A stretch of 64,000 bases of DNA from Azadirachta indica (taxonomy: Eukaryota; Streptophyta; Magnoliopsida; Sapindales; Meliaceae). The notes under the pieces are model-generated. The model saw nothing but the letters and a program-made list of their open reading frames with translations, was not told where the DNA came from and did not search any database. The stretch lies in NCBI GenBank assembly GCA_022749755.1, contig JAGQDM010000070.1, forward strand, positions 2,517,189 to 2,581,188, in the 5' to 3' direction. This document shows, in pieces, positions 50,301 to 61,934 of this stretch (position 1 is the stretch's first letter; every line of letters begins with the position of its first letter). A program made the position numbers and the translations under genes.

Positions 50301-50653
50301 TGGTACGAGCCAGTGCGAACTAACATCTTTCATCCCCACCTACTATGTCTCCCTTTCCTGGCCATCAATCAAAGCATGGAAATCCACCTGGCACCGACTA
50401 ATCCCATTCTAGCGGGGAATAACCTCCATCCGTAGAAGCTGCATCCGAAATGGGTAGATCCGATCCAGATTATTCCTCCAAGCTTGACTCTGAGGAAGGG
50501 GAAACCCAAGCAACGACCAGCTCATTCACCATAGTAACGAGGGATCCATTAAAGATCGATTCAAATCGGACATAATCTGTAGTTGAATGCGACTATATGC
50601 ATGCTGACGATTGGGTACTCATCCTTCCTCGCTGTATCTCCTGTCGTAAGAAA
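44307..50653. other. 6.3 kb without a recognised gene (arm 2)
   Basis: Inverted copy of 1534-7855. It contains the 21-nt tandem repeat at 46004-46045 and an extended T tract near 48344-48358 that is only a short run in arm 1. No gene recognised. Confidence 0.6.
46004..46045 (-). repeat. 21-nt imperfect tandem repeat (arm 2 copy)
   Basis: Mirror of 6116-6157, with the same two units. Confidence 0.85.
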
Positions 50654-50727
50654 GCGCTCTTAGTTCAGTTCGGTAGAACGTGGGTCTCCAAAACTCGATG
50701 TCTACGGTTCAAATCCTACAGAGCGTG
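50654..50727 (+). pseudogene. trnW: trnW(CCA)-like plastid-derived sequence, defective T stem (arm 2)
   Basis: 74 nt with a proper acceptor stem (GCGCTCT/AGAGCGT), D stem and CCA anticodon loop, but with TACGG opposite CCTAC in the T stem (two of five pairs left). It has no 8-nt D-loop duplication, unlike arm 1. Paralogue of 44233-44306. The T-stem change alone argues against function. Confidence 0.8.
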
Positions 50728-52179
50728 ATTCTGTTCCCGAAAAAAAAACATTCACTGCAACCGAAACAGTCACTCGTATTAGCAAACGGACTAAGCAAGC
50801 AACCCGCTCTCGTAACCCCTTGTTGTGATAGAGGCGAGGCGGAAAGAGCGAGCCTGCGAGTGGAGAGAACGAGCCCGAGTGCCCTTCGCGTTCGCTCCTT
50901 GTACATCCGCTTACGGCCCTGAGGAAAGGCCAACTTAGGATATGTTTTCTTCTCAAGCCTAAGAAGCTGGTGATTGACGCGCATCGCATCTCATTCATCC
51001 ACATAGCACATAGCACCGCTGACGCTTGTCCCTCTCCCCGACACAAAGCTGCCACTCCTATAACAGACGATTACGAGACTGCTTGCCTACTGATCAGGTA
51101 CAAAGAGTGTGTTTTTGATTGCCAGTTTTTTTTTTTTTTTTTTTTCTCGCTCCGTCTATAGCTATAGATAAGGATTCAGTCTTGCTCCTCACGTCGCAAT
51201 CTTATATCCCTGATATATAGATATGTATGGCTATAGTAGCTAATACAAAGCTTGCTCTTGCCCCTCTAAACGGCCTTAAAGCTTGCTGACTGAAGAAGCT
51301 TGCTTTTTTCATAAAATCCGAAGAACAGGCTGTTGAGTGCTTGAGCGAAGAATACGAATTGAGTGGGGCGTAACCTGAGGTTGATGAGGAAGCTAAAAGC
51401 TGGCTCTATTTAGGACGTTCTCTATTCTCTTATGGACCGACCCCCCCTTTGGGCATATTCGGGGCGTAGCCCTTTCAAGGTTTCATTTCTAGAATACCTT
51501 TTTCTCTCTTGAATGCCGGGCTTAGGAAAGAGAATTCGTTAGATCGATTCTTCCTTGTCCCTGGGCTGGATTGGATAAAGCACACAAGTTCCGTCCCGTG
51601 GCATGGCACGTCAGATGGACGACTACTTTGACTTACCTAATGGAGGTCAAAGTCAAAGCATATGGTTAGGTTTTCTTGCTCGTATTGAATTCTAATCAAA
51701 TTGCGGCCGGCCGTTTACCAATGTCACAGTAATTGACGATTTTTTCACAATTCGAATAATTTTGAATTCGGCTCAAAGAAAAAAGACTAAACCCCTTGCC
51801 TTGATTCAAGAACAATTCCAATTACTAAGGTTCAGTTTTGATCTTTTTTTTTTAGAAGAAGAGATTTTCTTTGGTCTTTCCGTGTCCTACGGAACTCTAT
51901 TGAAAAGGGAAGCAAAACCCCCCCCCCCACGGGGGTGAATCAAAGCTGTAGGAAGGCAATTAAGAAGAGAAAGTTCTATCGGTGAATGGTCTTGGGGAAG
52001 AAGTTAGATCTGCTGTTCAAGAGCGTCTCAGCTAGTAATGCGATGCCCAAAGGTCTCCGATGTCGTCTTGGAATTGAGGCTGAAGCCTTTGGTGCATTCG
52101 AGGGTAGCTAAGCAAAGCGTCGAGATCAATAGAATCAAATTCAGAAAACAAAACTTCACTCTATCAAAACCCTGGAGAA
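50728..52179. other. Outer end of arm 2, no recognised gene
   Basis: Inverted copy of 1-1451. It includes a T tract near 51127-51144, a C run near 51918-51929, and a GGCCGGCC octamer at 51705-51712 that is absent from arm 1. Confidence 0.6.
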
Positions 52180-52246
52180 GGGCACCCCTAGGGCCAAGGA
52201 AAAGATCTTCCTAGAGAGAGAGAGTCTCGGCCTCCAGTGAAACCGG

Positions 52247-52528
52247 GTGCCGGGGTTAAGTATATCCCGTTTTCCACAAACAAGAAAGTGCCTAACAGCC
52301 GAAATGATAACTAGCACTCAGAAGAAAAAAATAAAGAGAGACTGTATTTCACACACCGATTTAACCCATCACCGACGGCCTAATATCCCTCTTCCCTATT
52401 ATGTATGGTACAAACCTGACTTTCACTTTCGGAAGCCAGCTCATCTCTTAATATCCATAAACGTTATCCAACTAATTATCTTGGCATTTGCAATAGCTTA
52501 TTACTATGAGTGGTTCCCGCTTCTCTAG
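52247..52528 (+). CDS. Hypothetical 93-codon ORF with C-terminal hydrophobic segment
   Basis: First ORF in the single-copy part. The N-terminal two thirds are basic and polar. The last 28 residues (LLISINVIQLIILAFAIAY, then YYEWFPLL) form one likely membrane segment. I do not recognise a family. Chimeric ORFs with a membrane segment occur often in plant mitochondria, some linked to male sterility, but nothing here shows that role. It may also be a chance frame. Confidence 0.3.
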   Translation: MPGLSISRFPQTRKCLTAEMITSTQKKKIKRDCISHTDLTHHRRPNIPLPYYVWYKPDFHFRKPAHLLISINVIQLIILAFAIAYYYEWFPLL

Positions 52529-53794
52529 CTCCAAATAAGGATAAGGAGCTGCCTCCGGTTGGCTCGTTGAATTCGTCTCATTTTTAGAGAATAATCTGTT
52601 AAGGAGTGAAAATGGGGCTGCACATTAGCCGCTTGTTGATACTTGTAAGAAAAGGCTTTCCTCCAAGACTTCTAGGTACCTTTGACTAACAAAGAAACTT
52701 TTTATTTGGTCTGAAAGAGAGACTTTTCGAAAAAAACACAAGACGGGATCACGACTAAATAGCTTGCTTGGTCGATTCAGTCCTTTCCCTTCCTATACGC
52801 TAATGAGCAAGCTCTGATCCCTCGTTTGAGACGCCGTAGTTCCTTAGCCGATTGGGATTGAGGTAGCATAGCATCTTAAGGAACTGTTCTACTGCCCTCA
52901 GGCTAACTATTTACTATATGTTCCTTTCCTATTTGCCTTCCGTTTTCCAGCAGCGTGGGGCCTTTCCTTTTTTCTTCTTAGTCTACGGGGAAAGAGACAT
53001 GCCACTACACCAATGATTTAGAGTGGAGTGAGATACTATCAACTGATAGGCCCGAACTAACGGTCACTATTGTAACTAATCTATGGGCTTAAGTGAGCTA
53101 AGCTAGTGCTTGAAACTACGGCTACTATATCTATAGCTTCTTAATGAATACTTGATCTTTTAAGCCCGGCTGACTTTAGTCAACAGATTCTTTTCCTCTT
53201 TCATTCCATTCCTGATTCATTTCCCCCCTGCCTGTAAATTGCATCTAAGGAAGCCCTGATCGCTCTACTGCTTGGAAAGGGACATCGCACTAAACCTTCT
53301 CTTCTCTTCCATTTTGACTTTCCGAAACGGTAGTCTACTTGCTGATCTGAGACAGGATTTTTTGATCTCCAAACCGGATGAGATGACCAATCGTATCGTA
53401 CTGGAAGATTCGGGGTTGGAACTGTCCTATCTATTCCTTTCTTTAGGTAAGAGTCACTTAATGAGAGTGGACTGAGTGCTCCTGTTTTCCAGTAGCCCTA
53501 AGGGTAACTATTTACTATGCTTGACGGAACTCCTGAATCAATAAGCGTTAAAACGAACCATGTTTACGATATAAAATCAAACTTCCTCCCACAGCTTGTG
53601 CCCGGAACCTATGTCCCAGACACTGAAGAACTTTGCTTCTGCTTAAATAAACTGAGCTCAGTAGTCAGGTTAAGAAGTCGTCTTGGTATTGGATCCGCTT
53701 TTTCTCTCGTGTCCTTCAGGGTGGAGCAGTACAAACAAATCCGGAATGAGCACACCGATAACGCCTCACCACTCCCCGTCTTTCTTTTCCAGGT
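52529..53794. other. Single-copy intergenic region
   Basis: Short unrecognised frames at 53272-53475 and 53517-53864. An imperfect direct repeat of about 40 nt (ending TAACTATTTACTAT) lies near 52883-52918 and 53481-53518. Confidence 0.45.
53672..53699 (-). repeat. 28-nt copy of the start of the Ty3/gypsy relic
   Basis: Exact 28-nt match to 42078-42105, the inverse of 10063-10090, ending in GGTATTGGATCCGCT. Similarity stops on both sides. Short repeats like this are typical of plant mitochondrial rearrangement points. Confidence 0.85.
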
Positions 53795-54424
53795 TCAATT
53801 TCCCCCCCCCTTTGTCCATTTGTCTACTATTAGTGACAAGAGTGCGGCGGCATCCTGCCTATAATTAGGTTTGTTGGGGATGGGGGTATGGACCAGCTCT
53901 TCCATCGTTTGATGGATTTTTTTGAGCTTGGAGGGGTATAGATCAAGGTCCTTTTCGACCCGCTCCACAAAAGCGTCGCTCACCCTTCGTTTTCCAGTTC
54001 CAAAAGAAGCCAAAAACGTTTTTCATTTGGATTGTACTTCTCCCAAGGAGAGAAAGGTGGCGTCGTGTGGGCCCATGCCCGTAGAAGTAGAAGTAGAAGT
54101 GGGGGCATTGGGCGAATCCCCCAACAATTCCCCCTGGCTGATTGCGGGGGAAGGTATGACTAATTGTTCTCCCTCTGCAGCCGACGAATCCCCGTGGGTT
54201 CTACCAATCCCCGAACCGCTCCACGTGGATGAGGTGGATGGTCCGGGAGCAGAATTCTCTTCCTTCCCGGAAGAGAAAGAAAAGAAGTCCCACCAATTAC
54301 TCGAAGAAGGTTCTTCACTATTTCTATCTGGTGAAACCATCATCTTTGCCCCTTCTCTATCAAAGAGAGAAAAAAAAAAAAAAAAGAGACCCCCGGTGCA
54401 CCAACCCCAACCCAGCCGCCCCAA
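53795..54424 (-). pseudogene. Unidentified ORF interrupted by one in-frame TGA
   Basis: A minus-strand frame of 133 codons ends at a TGA (54025-54023) and continues in the same frame for about 76 codons to 53795. The first part is low-complexity and acidic (NWWDFFSFSSGKEENSAPGP, a PTSTSTSTG run). The second is helical and charged (SDAFVERVEKDLDLYPSKLK, then KIHQTMEELVHTPIPNKPNY). The uninterrupted two-part frame suggests a once continuous protein of about 210 residues. I do not recognise it. The TGA may be a real mutation or a base error; C-to-U editing could not remove it. Confidence 0.45.
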
Positions 54425-56748
54425 GAGGAAGTCGTCAGACTTCTTGAGAAGCCCCTATTTTTTTTTTTGAATCAAAAGGGGATTAAGATGAAATGGGGGC
54501 TCTAGGAGTGGATAAGCAAGAAAAAAACTAAAGGTATAAAGCACGATCTTTCTTTTTCTTCTAAAGGTCGAGAAGTCAACTACCTGACCTTTACTGGTAG
54601 TTCAGCAAGCAACCAAACCAACCCAACGAAGCCGTATGAGTTCCAGCCAATCCATCCGCTTTCAAGCAGTCGTATCAGTCTTGAAAGTGGGGAAGATCAA
54701 TTCCTTTTCATCCCCAGCGAGCTCCGTTCCGTTCTGAGAGCACTCTTTTCAACTCTCAGCATGACTCTTTGGAAGTCCCAGGCTTGAAGAGCTAGGAAGT
54801 CGAATCAAGGAGTGAACAAAGCGAAATTCAATGGGAGATCTGGTTAGGTCAGTCCTGAACCGGAATGAGATCTTTTGGTGGGCAAGGTAAGAAAGCGAAG
54901 TCGAAGTCGGTTTGTTAGCAACTTCCGTTGTCAGTTCAAATCCCAGCCGTCAATCTGAAAGAGGAAAGATTCTCGATAAGGCTAGGTTGGAAGCGCAGAA
55001 AGGCCTTTGAGAACGATTGATTGGAATAGGTAAAATAGATAGAAGAATTGCAATACTCCGATCCTTATATTAAAGAAATGAGGAGAAATTGTACTACAAG
55101 GAAAGAAAATTCTCAAATAAGCTTTCTTGAAATGATGAAAGGCAAGAAGCTCCGTCTCCGTCCCTTCTCTTCTGTCCAAGACTCTTGAATCAGTCTCGTC
55201 TTACATTCCCTCCTCTCCGCCTAGGCGAAAGAGAGTCCCGCCTATGGTCTACTCAAAGGTTGAAGAGAAAGATTGTGGGTCAGATCAATCCATGGAGTTG
55301 TTCAGGGAAAATCCATGGAATAGGAAAGCCAAAAACAAAACGGATCTATCAAAACAGATCTATTCTAAGTCATTCCCAATACGGATCTATTCGTTGTAAA
55401 TACTTGGTCGATACTTCACTCTTTCTTAGTTCAGTGGGGCTTGAAAGCAGTCTACAACGAATCCAGCAGGTTCAGTAACAACGGATAACGGTCCTCACCA
55501 CTCAATGGAGAATAGAAGGATAGGCTACGACACTGATTTTCTCACTTTCAATGGGTTCAGGTCCGATAGCCACGAAACGGAGAAGAGAAGGATAAGTTGC
55601 GCACTTTAGGCCTGTTCCAGGTGAGTCGCTCAAAGAAAGGAAAGTACGTCGTGAGCTGTAGGCAGGAAAGAGAAAATAGAGCGATTGGTAAGCTGACCCT
55701 AAAAGGAATTCTTTACTTTCAGTTTAGTGGGAAGAAGAAGAAGAAGAATCAAGGGGAAAGCACTTCTGATCTTTGCGAGCACCACTATACTATAAGGCAG
55801 AAAGGGTTTCACGGCTTAGGCAGAAGTTCCCTACCTCATCCATCCAGATTGAAGATTTTATATGAACAAGGAGTTCTTCTATCCCACCGGAGTTTAGATT
55901 GATCATAGAGGGTCCGATGGGATGAGGAAAAGAAGATCACTCGACCACAGGGAGGGGCATCAGCGAAGTAGTACGATATCGTCTCTAATGTTCGCGATCC
56001 AAAACGAAACCTATCTGTCTACCTGTGCAAGCCCGTTGGCCTATTTTCAAGCTTGAAAGCAACTAAAAGGAATTGCTTCTATATGAGATGGAAAGCAGCT
56101 TCAAGTCCAAGTGGAAGATTCGGGTTGCCTTCTTGATTAACAAGACCATTCCTTGGTGATCTGGCCTTCCTAAGGGTTGGTACAGAATTTCCTCTTCCTA
56201 TCTCTTCTCTGCCTGTTACTTTGGGTTCACTCCTTTCGCTTTGTCACTTTGTCACGGAAGGCATCAGGAAGATGGTATTGACTATTGCAAGATCCGCAGT
56301 TATTGAGATTGATTGGAAAGTGAAGCTAGAGACCGATTCGCTCCTCGCTAACCGATTCAAACTGGCCTCAAACATCGGAAGTGGTTCTTGGTTCTTGCTC
56401 TCGCTTTCCTCTGCCCCGATTCTTGCTTGCCTTCCGTGATCCCCGCTTTCCGTCAAGTGTATTCCCTTCAGCTCTTCCCGCTTTCCGAAAAGTAGTATTT
56501 GTTCTTGCTGCTCCTTGGCTTTATTCAATACGTCTTGGGGGCATATGCAGTCAATGGCACCCGATTCCGTGGTTGGCTAGCGGTTCCGTTTCTACCGATA
56601 TCAATATGTAGGGAGAAGAAACCTCTTTTGGTCTGAGGTACCTATGTGACGCTTTCTTACCCCTGACTACTTTGTAGTCACTCTTTCCCGGGAAGACGAA
56701 GACAAAAACTCTAAGTCAAGAGCAAGAGCGAAAGCGTCAGCCAGGCTT

Positions 56749-56772
56749 AATCCAAGGCAAAATCCAAGGCAA
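56749..56772 (+). repeat. 12-nt tandem duplication
   Basis: AATCCAAGGCAA occurs twice in direct succession. Confidence 0.85.
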
Positions 56773-58269
56773 ATTCACTTTTTATGTCATTCCCAGTCTT
56801 GCCTGATGATGCCCCTGGGTATATTCACTTAATATGATGATGAGTCTTGCGTTCCTTCACCACCATATATATATGAGGCAAAAAAATCTTACTTAGGTAG
56901 CACACACACTGGGACTGTCACTAAGAAAGTGTTATGAGCTCTAAATGATGCCCATGTAGCGGACTAGGACACAAGCCCAAGCGGTTATTAGCACAAGCCT
57001 GACCCCCGTCTTCACGCCCTTCCTTGACGTTGTTCTTACTATGAATAGCCCTCTCGCCTCCCGGATGGATTGATTGACCAGAAAGAGGCGCAATAGTAGT
57101 TAGTCGTCTCGACTGTGGGCTTATTTATATAGTTGAAGGTTCAGACGGAGGTCATGTGTTCACGTACTCAAGCCCTAATTAGTCTTCAAAGTGGGCGGGC
57201 GTCGGTGTGGGAGGATTATACCGCTAAGGAAGGCTACTATGGCTCTCGACCTCGCACAATAATGGTGTTATTTGTTAGTAGGTAGGGTGAATCACAAAGC
57301 AAACTACACATGTCCAAAAGTGCGGACTGCTACAAAAACTCGCAACCAAGCAGCATGGGCGAGGGAGGGGATAAGTCCAGAGGAGAGGGGGTGACCTGTA
57401 ATGTCAAGACGTAGGAAGTGTCAACCCGCGTAGGTTACACTAAACAAGGAAATCCCGTGCTTGATAGGCGGTCGGAAGAGGCAACAAAGACTACAGAGGG
57501 GGGGGACGACTCCACTGGAGAGGATGAGTATGCATGCTGTTCTGCCTGATCGAAGTCCTGAGCCCTAGAAGTAGTCTTTCTTACTCTTTTAGTTATAACT
57601 GCAAGTAGACAAGCTCTACTGTGCCAGAGCGTAAACCAGAGGTCAGGTAAAGGTGAGCTTTCAAAATGGGGAAAGATGATGACGTAGAAAAGCAAAAGTA
57701 CATATCCTGCTGTGCCACCAGTTGTTGGCTTTGAAGCAATTGGTGTGTCAAAGGACAACTATTGATAGTACGAGAGCCGGGCGTTCACTGCTTTGGCTCA
57801 CGGTGGTGTTGGGTGACGACTTGCCTGTTCTAGCTCACCTCCGATATGCCCAAGCCCCAAAGAATACCTGGACACATAAATAGTAGTAGTGGCTGGCTTA
57901 CACACGCCTATAATGCCTTTCGGTATTTGAAGTTCAATTATTTTTTGGTTTTGAAAACGTAGTGGTTCGAGACAGCCGGTCGAGAAGAGTACGAGATCTC
58001 ACCCCACATCTCTATCCATTAAACGGAAGACAGGACGCCAAAGCAGACTCCAGAGCGGGAAGCGCGGGCAAGGTCAACTACTTATAGATAAGTATTACAC
58101 AAAGGAGCTCACTCAGGAAAAGCCACTTATTGGGCTGGAAGAACGGGCAAAGGGATGGGGCTTGGGTTCGATTTCAGTAAAATAACCTCGTACCCTAACC
58201 TTTAGTAAGAGAGATCCGGGGGGTGACCCTTTATCTCACCTGTCAGTACAGGAAGGTGGGCAGAGATGT

Positions 58270-58299
58270 ATGGAAATCCTAACAATGGAAATCCTAACA
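58270..58299 (+). repeat. 15-nt tandem duplication
   Basis: ATGGAAATCCTAACA occurs twice in direct succession. Confidence 0.9.
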
Positions 58300-58780
58300 A
58301 ACCGAAGACGCCTTTGGGATGCAGCAGAACCAAGCTCCTAGGATTGAAATTCAAACCTTCTAGGAAATCCAATCGGGAAGGCGGGACGAGCAGACTCACT
58401 TGTCGAACTAGGAGGAGCTAGAAGGTACGAGCTCTTTTATTAACCAGGCACAAATGGGCAGACTCAGGAAAAGGCGCTTACAGACTTGAGATTGACGATC
58501 GATGAACTCACTACGGGAAGCCCGAACCCCGACTTTCTAAGTCAAAACTCCTCTGTGGTTTGAACTTGTGGAATTCAATTCTTAGAACCACCTTTTCGAA
58601 GTTGGTTTTCCCTCACCAGATTCAACTAATGAGCGATGACCGCAGTTTGATAATCATTCTTTGGGTTCAGCTTAGTCAGGATTGAACGCTCGGCGAAACG
58701 TCAAGCGAAAGAACAATTCTGCTTCAAAGCTCGTGCTTTTGGCTTAACAAGCTTGTCGAAGAGGGGATTGGGATCACGAA

Positions 58781-58808
58781 AAGTGGAGGTAACTAAGTGG
58801 AGGTAACT
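58781..58808 (+). repeat. 14-nt tandem duplication
   Basis: AAGTGGAGGTAACT occurs twice in direct succession. Confidence 0.9.
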
Positions 58809-61800
58809 ATTTAGTTTTCGCTTCAATCGATAGTCACTCCGCCGAGTTCAATCTCAAGTGGAGAAGAAAGCTAGCCTTTTTGGCTTCAATTTACGAAATG
58901 GGAGATCAAAAGTCGAATCGGGCAGGGGCAGGAAAGAGCTTTTGCCCTAAAGAGAGAAGCCAATGGGGGGTGAGCTCGTTCAAAATGAGAAGACGTTGTT
59001 TCGTCTTTTGCGCTTAAAAAGGGGCGATTTAAGCAATGACGAAGGCTTGGGACCTTGAATGGTGTCGGGGTTAACGAACTTTGACTTCTCTTCTTTTATC
59101 TGACCCGAGGGAAAGACTGAATCTTCTCACACTGGGACCGTTCATCCGGCTCTGCCCGGTGGTGTACTCTAAAATTCCCCATCTTGGGGTTCGGACTGGA
59201 AATCCAATCAATCAGATCATGAAAGGAAGGCAAGACTCACTTCTTCGATGTCAAATTCCTTCCGTAAGGGACGCGGCTATGCCTTCTTCCTCTTCCTTCC
59301 CCTTCTTCTTCTTTTCCCTTCTTCTTCCCAGCATATTCGCATTTGCCTTTTACTACTTCCTTTTCCTTTTCCTCCTCCTTATTCCGTCTATATTCTTTTG
59401 CCCCCGCAGTGTCGCTCTTCTCCGACCAAAAGATCCCCCCCTCCGTACTCCTCCTTCATCGTCGTTGGTCCTTCGTTCGCAGTGGTCATTGTATAGTGAG
59501 AAAAGAAAGCTCACCCCTGCCTTTAGACGAGAAAGCCCTTACATCCCCTAGACAAAGAAATAGGAAATGCTACAAGCCATTGTTGTTCTTTTGACGATGA
59601 ACCACTCCGGTACAGACTATACGGAGTCAATTTTGAGAAAGTGGTACTACCAGATACAGAATTCTTAGACAGAACGATGCGAGCGTTGTGGAGGACTACG
59701 TTCCTGTTGCTAGTGACTCGAGACCAGTGGAGTCACCGAGATCGAGTTCACGAACTGATAGTTCGCTGAGCCCGTGGAAGACAGGTGTTCGGGAGTCAGT
59801 AAGCCCAAGGCTCGCAAACTCCGGAAGTCGTCGTCGATAGATTAGGGATAGATTATTTGATATCTGCCTTTTTTCTTTCTCTTGTATATCTTTCATTCCA
59901 GAACCAACACGGACAAAAAAACTGTCATTATTCTTATACTTATAGGGACCGATCTACCAACTTTTGATGCAGACAAAGCGGAAGAGTATGTTACAAGGAT
60001 AAAGTCGCATTCTCTCTATTCTATGAACCATCACTGATACCGCTAACTAAAAAAAAGAAGGGATGAAAGATGTGGTTCAGGGATTCTTTTCAGTCAGTCT
60101 TTTTCCCTCCCCGGCTAGAAGTTCCCGGAGAAGGGACGGAAAGAGGAGCAGTTTTGATTTGCTAAGATCAGCTGGCCGGTCATCAGCGATAAGGGAAAGT
60201 TAATAGAGCTTGTCCGGCACAGCACATGCGACGTCCTTCCCCACGCTCGTTCGGAAAAACAACTCTTTTTTTTTTTCTTCACACGGCTGAGACAAAACAA
60301 ACCGCCCCCTACTTTCGAAGTCGAAGAATTGAGCCATTGGCAAGGAATTGATGCACAGAATCCGCTCTTTCTTTTGGGGACTAAGCGCATATACCTTTTC
60401 AATGAAAGAAGACAAGGTATATAGGAGGTTTTTTGGGGTTAAGTGATCGTGTCAATGAAGACTAGCGATTAACCGCCCAACGAGACTATATATATTTTAT
60501 ATACGATGAAATACGAGGCGACATGCCCCAGAAGCTTGCAGAATACCAAAGATGGACAATCAGTAGACTGCTGGATAGACTGGCTGGCGAGGCCAGGTAG
60601 ATCTCTGTGGGGTCCCCTTCCCCGCTTCAAATGGGAAGGCCAACATCCTTTTGTCGCCTGTTAGCAAGACCGAAACTAGATGCGTCGAGCTGCCTAAGGT
60701 TAAGGTCTTGACCACCTCCTCTTATTTATTTAATTATTTAAAGGAATCAAAAAGTTCTCCCATAAAGTGCAAACGATACTCCGCATCTAGATCAAGTTAC
60801 CTTTCAAACAGCTTCTTCTTCACTTCTATCAAAGAGCGTATTCTCGGCATCAATGCACCAACCCCTGGCAAGATCCGAAAAGCTATCTCACTTCCTTCTG
60901 TCCATCAATCCCACATGAATCGGCCTCAAATGCTAATGTCGGAATTCGATTCCTATTCTTTGTCCCAACTCTCTCCTCTCTTGCAGCTCCCTTTAAGATG
61001 TACTCCCAATGCTTTTTTTCTCTCCGAATCGGCCAATTGCTTATCCTCACTGTGACGGACCATTCGCTTTCAGTGCAGGAAGGCCTACTAATAGGCATAT
61101 TCACTTGGATTAAATAGTAGCCTATGAATGCCATCGTCTGCTTCTGCTTGCCTTGTCCTATTATTTAGACTATTGATGGAACCTCAACAACCGACCGGCT
61201 ATTCCCAAAGAGGCGGACTCTAGTCCCATCTCTTCACGAATTCGGGCCGGCAGCAAATCCCTCCGATGTAAAGAGGTTGCTTTGCTTCCTAGGTTCGAAT
61301 TCTACCTGGAAAAAATCCCTGCCCTCGGGTGACTGAACTGGGTCAAAAAAAAAACTCTCTTCTCTTTCAAGTCCCATGGGCACTCTTAAACTAGGCTATT
61401 CCTCGCATCGAGCAAGGAAATAGAGTCGGTCTTCTCTCTTGTTAAATGAAGCAAGAAGTCTCTTAACTAAGCCCAAAGGTTAGGGCACCCCCGGATTCAA
61501 TTCTTTCGGAGTTCAAGAAATGGATCCGTTTAAGTTTAATAAGAAAAGCTCTTGCCACTGGCGGCATATCCTATGTTGTCGGGTTTGAAGGAAGAAGCTC
61601 AATAGCCATAGAGTAGTCAATACCCGTACCCGTAAGGTAAATTCTTTCATTTCAGAAAGATCCCAAGTGCCATCCGAGAGTCTTCTTCGTCTTCTGCTTT
61701 CACTGTGGTGCTGTGCTATTTTTTTTATAATAAGGAATAGCAGGTTCAAGGTAAAGAACTCAGGCTATTGGGATCGATCCCTTTAGTTATACCCGGCTCC

Positions 61801-61904
61801 AGGCGAAAAAGAGAAGAAAAAGGCTCTTCCTGGCTTAGAAACTCGCTCCAGTCTTAGAACTCGTGTAGTATACTCCACTCGCTTATTCCGCTTGCTCCTA
61901 TCGA

Positions 61905-61934
61905 ACCAGCTTCTTCAATCCTGATGTTGTCACA
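61905..61934 (+). repeat. 30-nt segment related to 3689-3720 in permuted order
   Basis: Here CCAGCTTCTTCAATCC is followed by CCTGATGTTGTCACA, overlapping by CC. At 3689-3720 the same two elements occur in the opposite order. That arrangement is expected if the source was a tandem or circular unit of about 30 nt. Confidence 0.7.

Larger units (their letters stand above)
26162..52179 (-). repeat. Giant inverted repeat, arm 2
   Basis: Reverse-complement copy of 1-26015, with every recognised gene mirrored. After 52179 the sequence continues as single-copy DNA. Whether the match goes on cannot be seen, because the partner would lie left of base 1. Compared with arm 1 it has the better copies of atp4 and both trnW sequences, but frameshifts in atp6 and a 2-nt insertion in nad4L. 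Confidence 0.97.

Noticed and set aside
1..52179. Plastid genome inverted repeat
   Set aside because: The arm length of about 26 kb resembles the plastid repeat, but the arms hold nad4L, atp4 and atp6 of mitochondrial type and no plastid rRNA operon or other plastid repeat genes. The 146-bp spacer is also far too short for a single-copy region.
57435..57758. 107-codon minus-strand ORF
   Set aside because: No recognised family or motif, and it is in a region with many similar chance frames.
59081..59594. Overlapping ORFs of 82-156 codons
   Set aside because: They come from a pyrimidine-rich low-complexity tract that is open in several frames. No domain or conserved pattern.
61288..61320. T-loop-like GGTTCGAATTC as part of a tRNA
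   Set aside because: The flanking bases do not form a T stem and no acceptor or anticodon arm is present.
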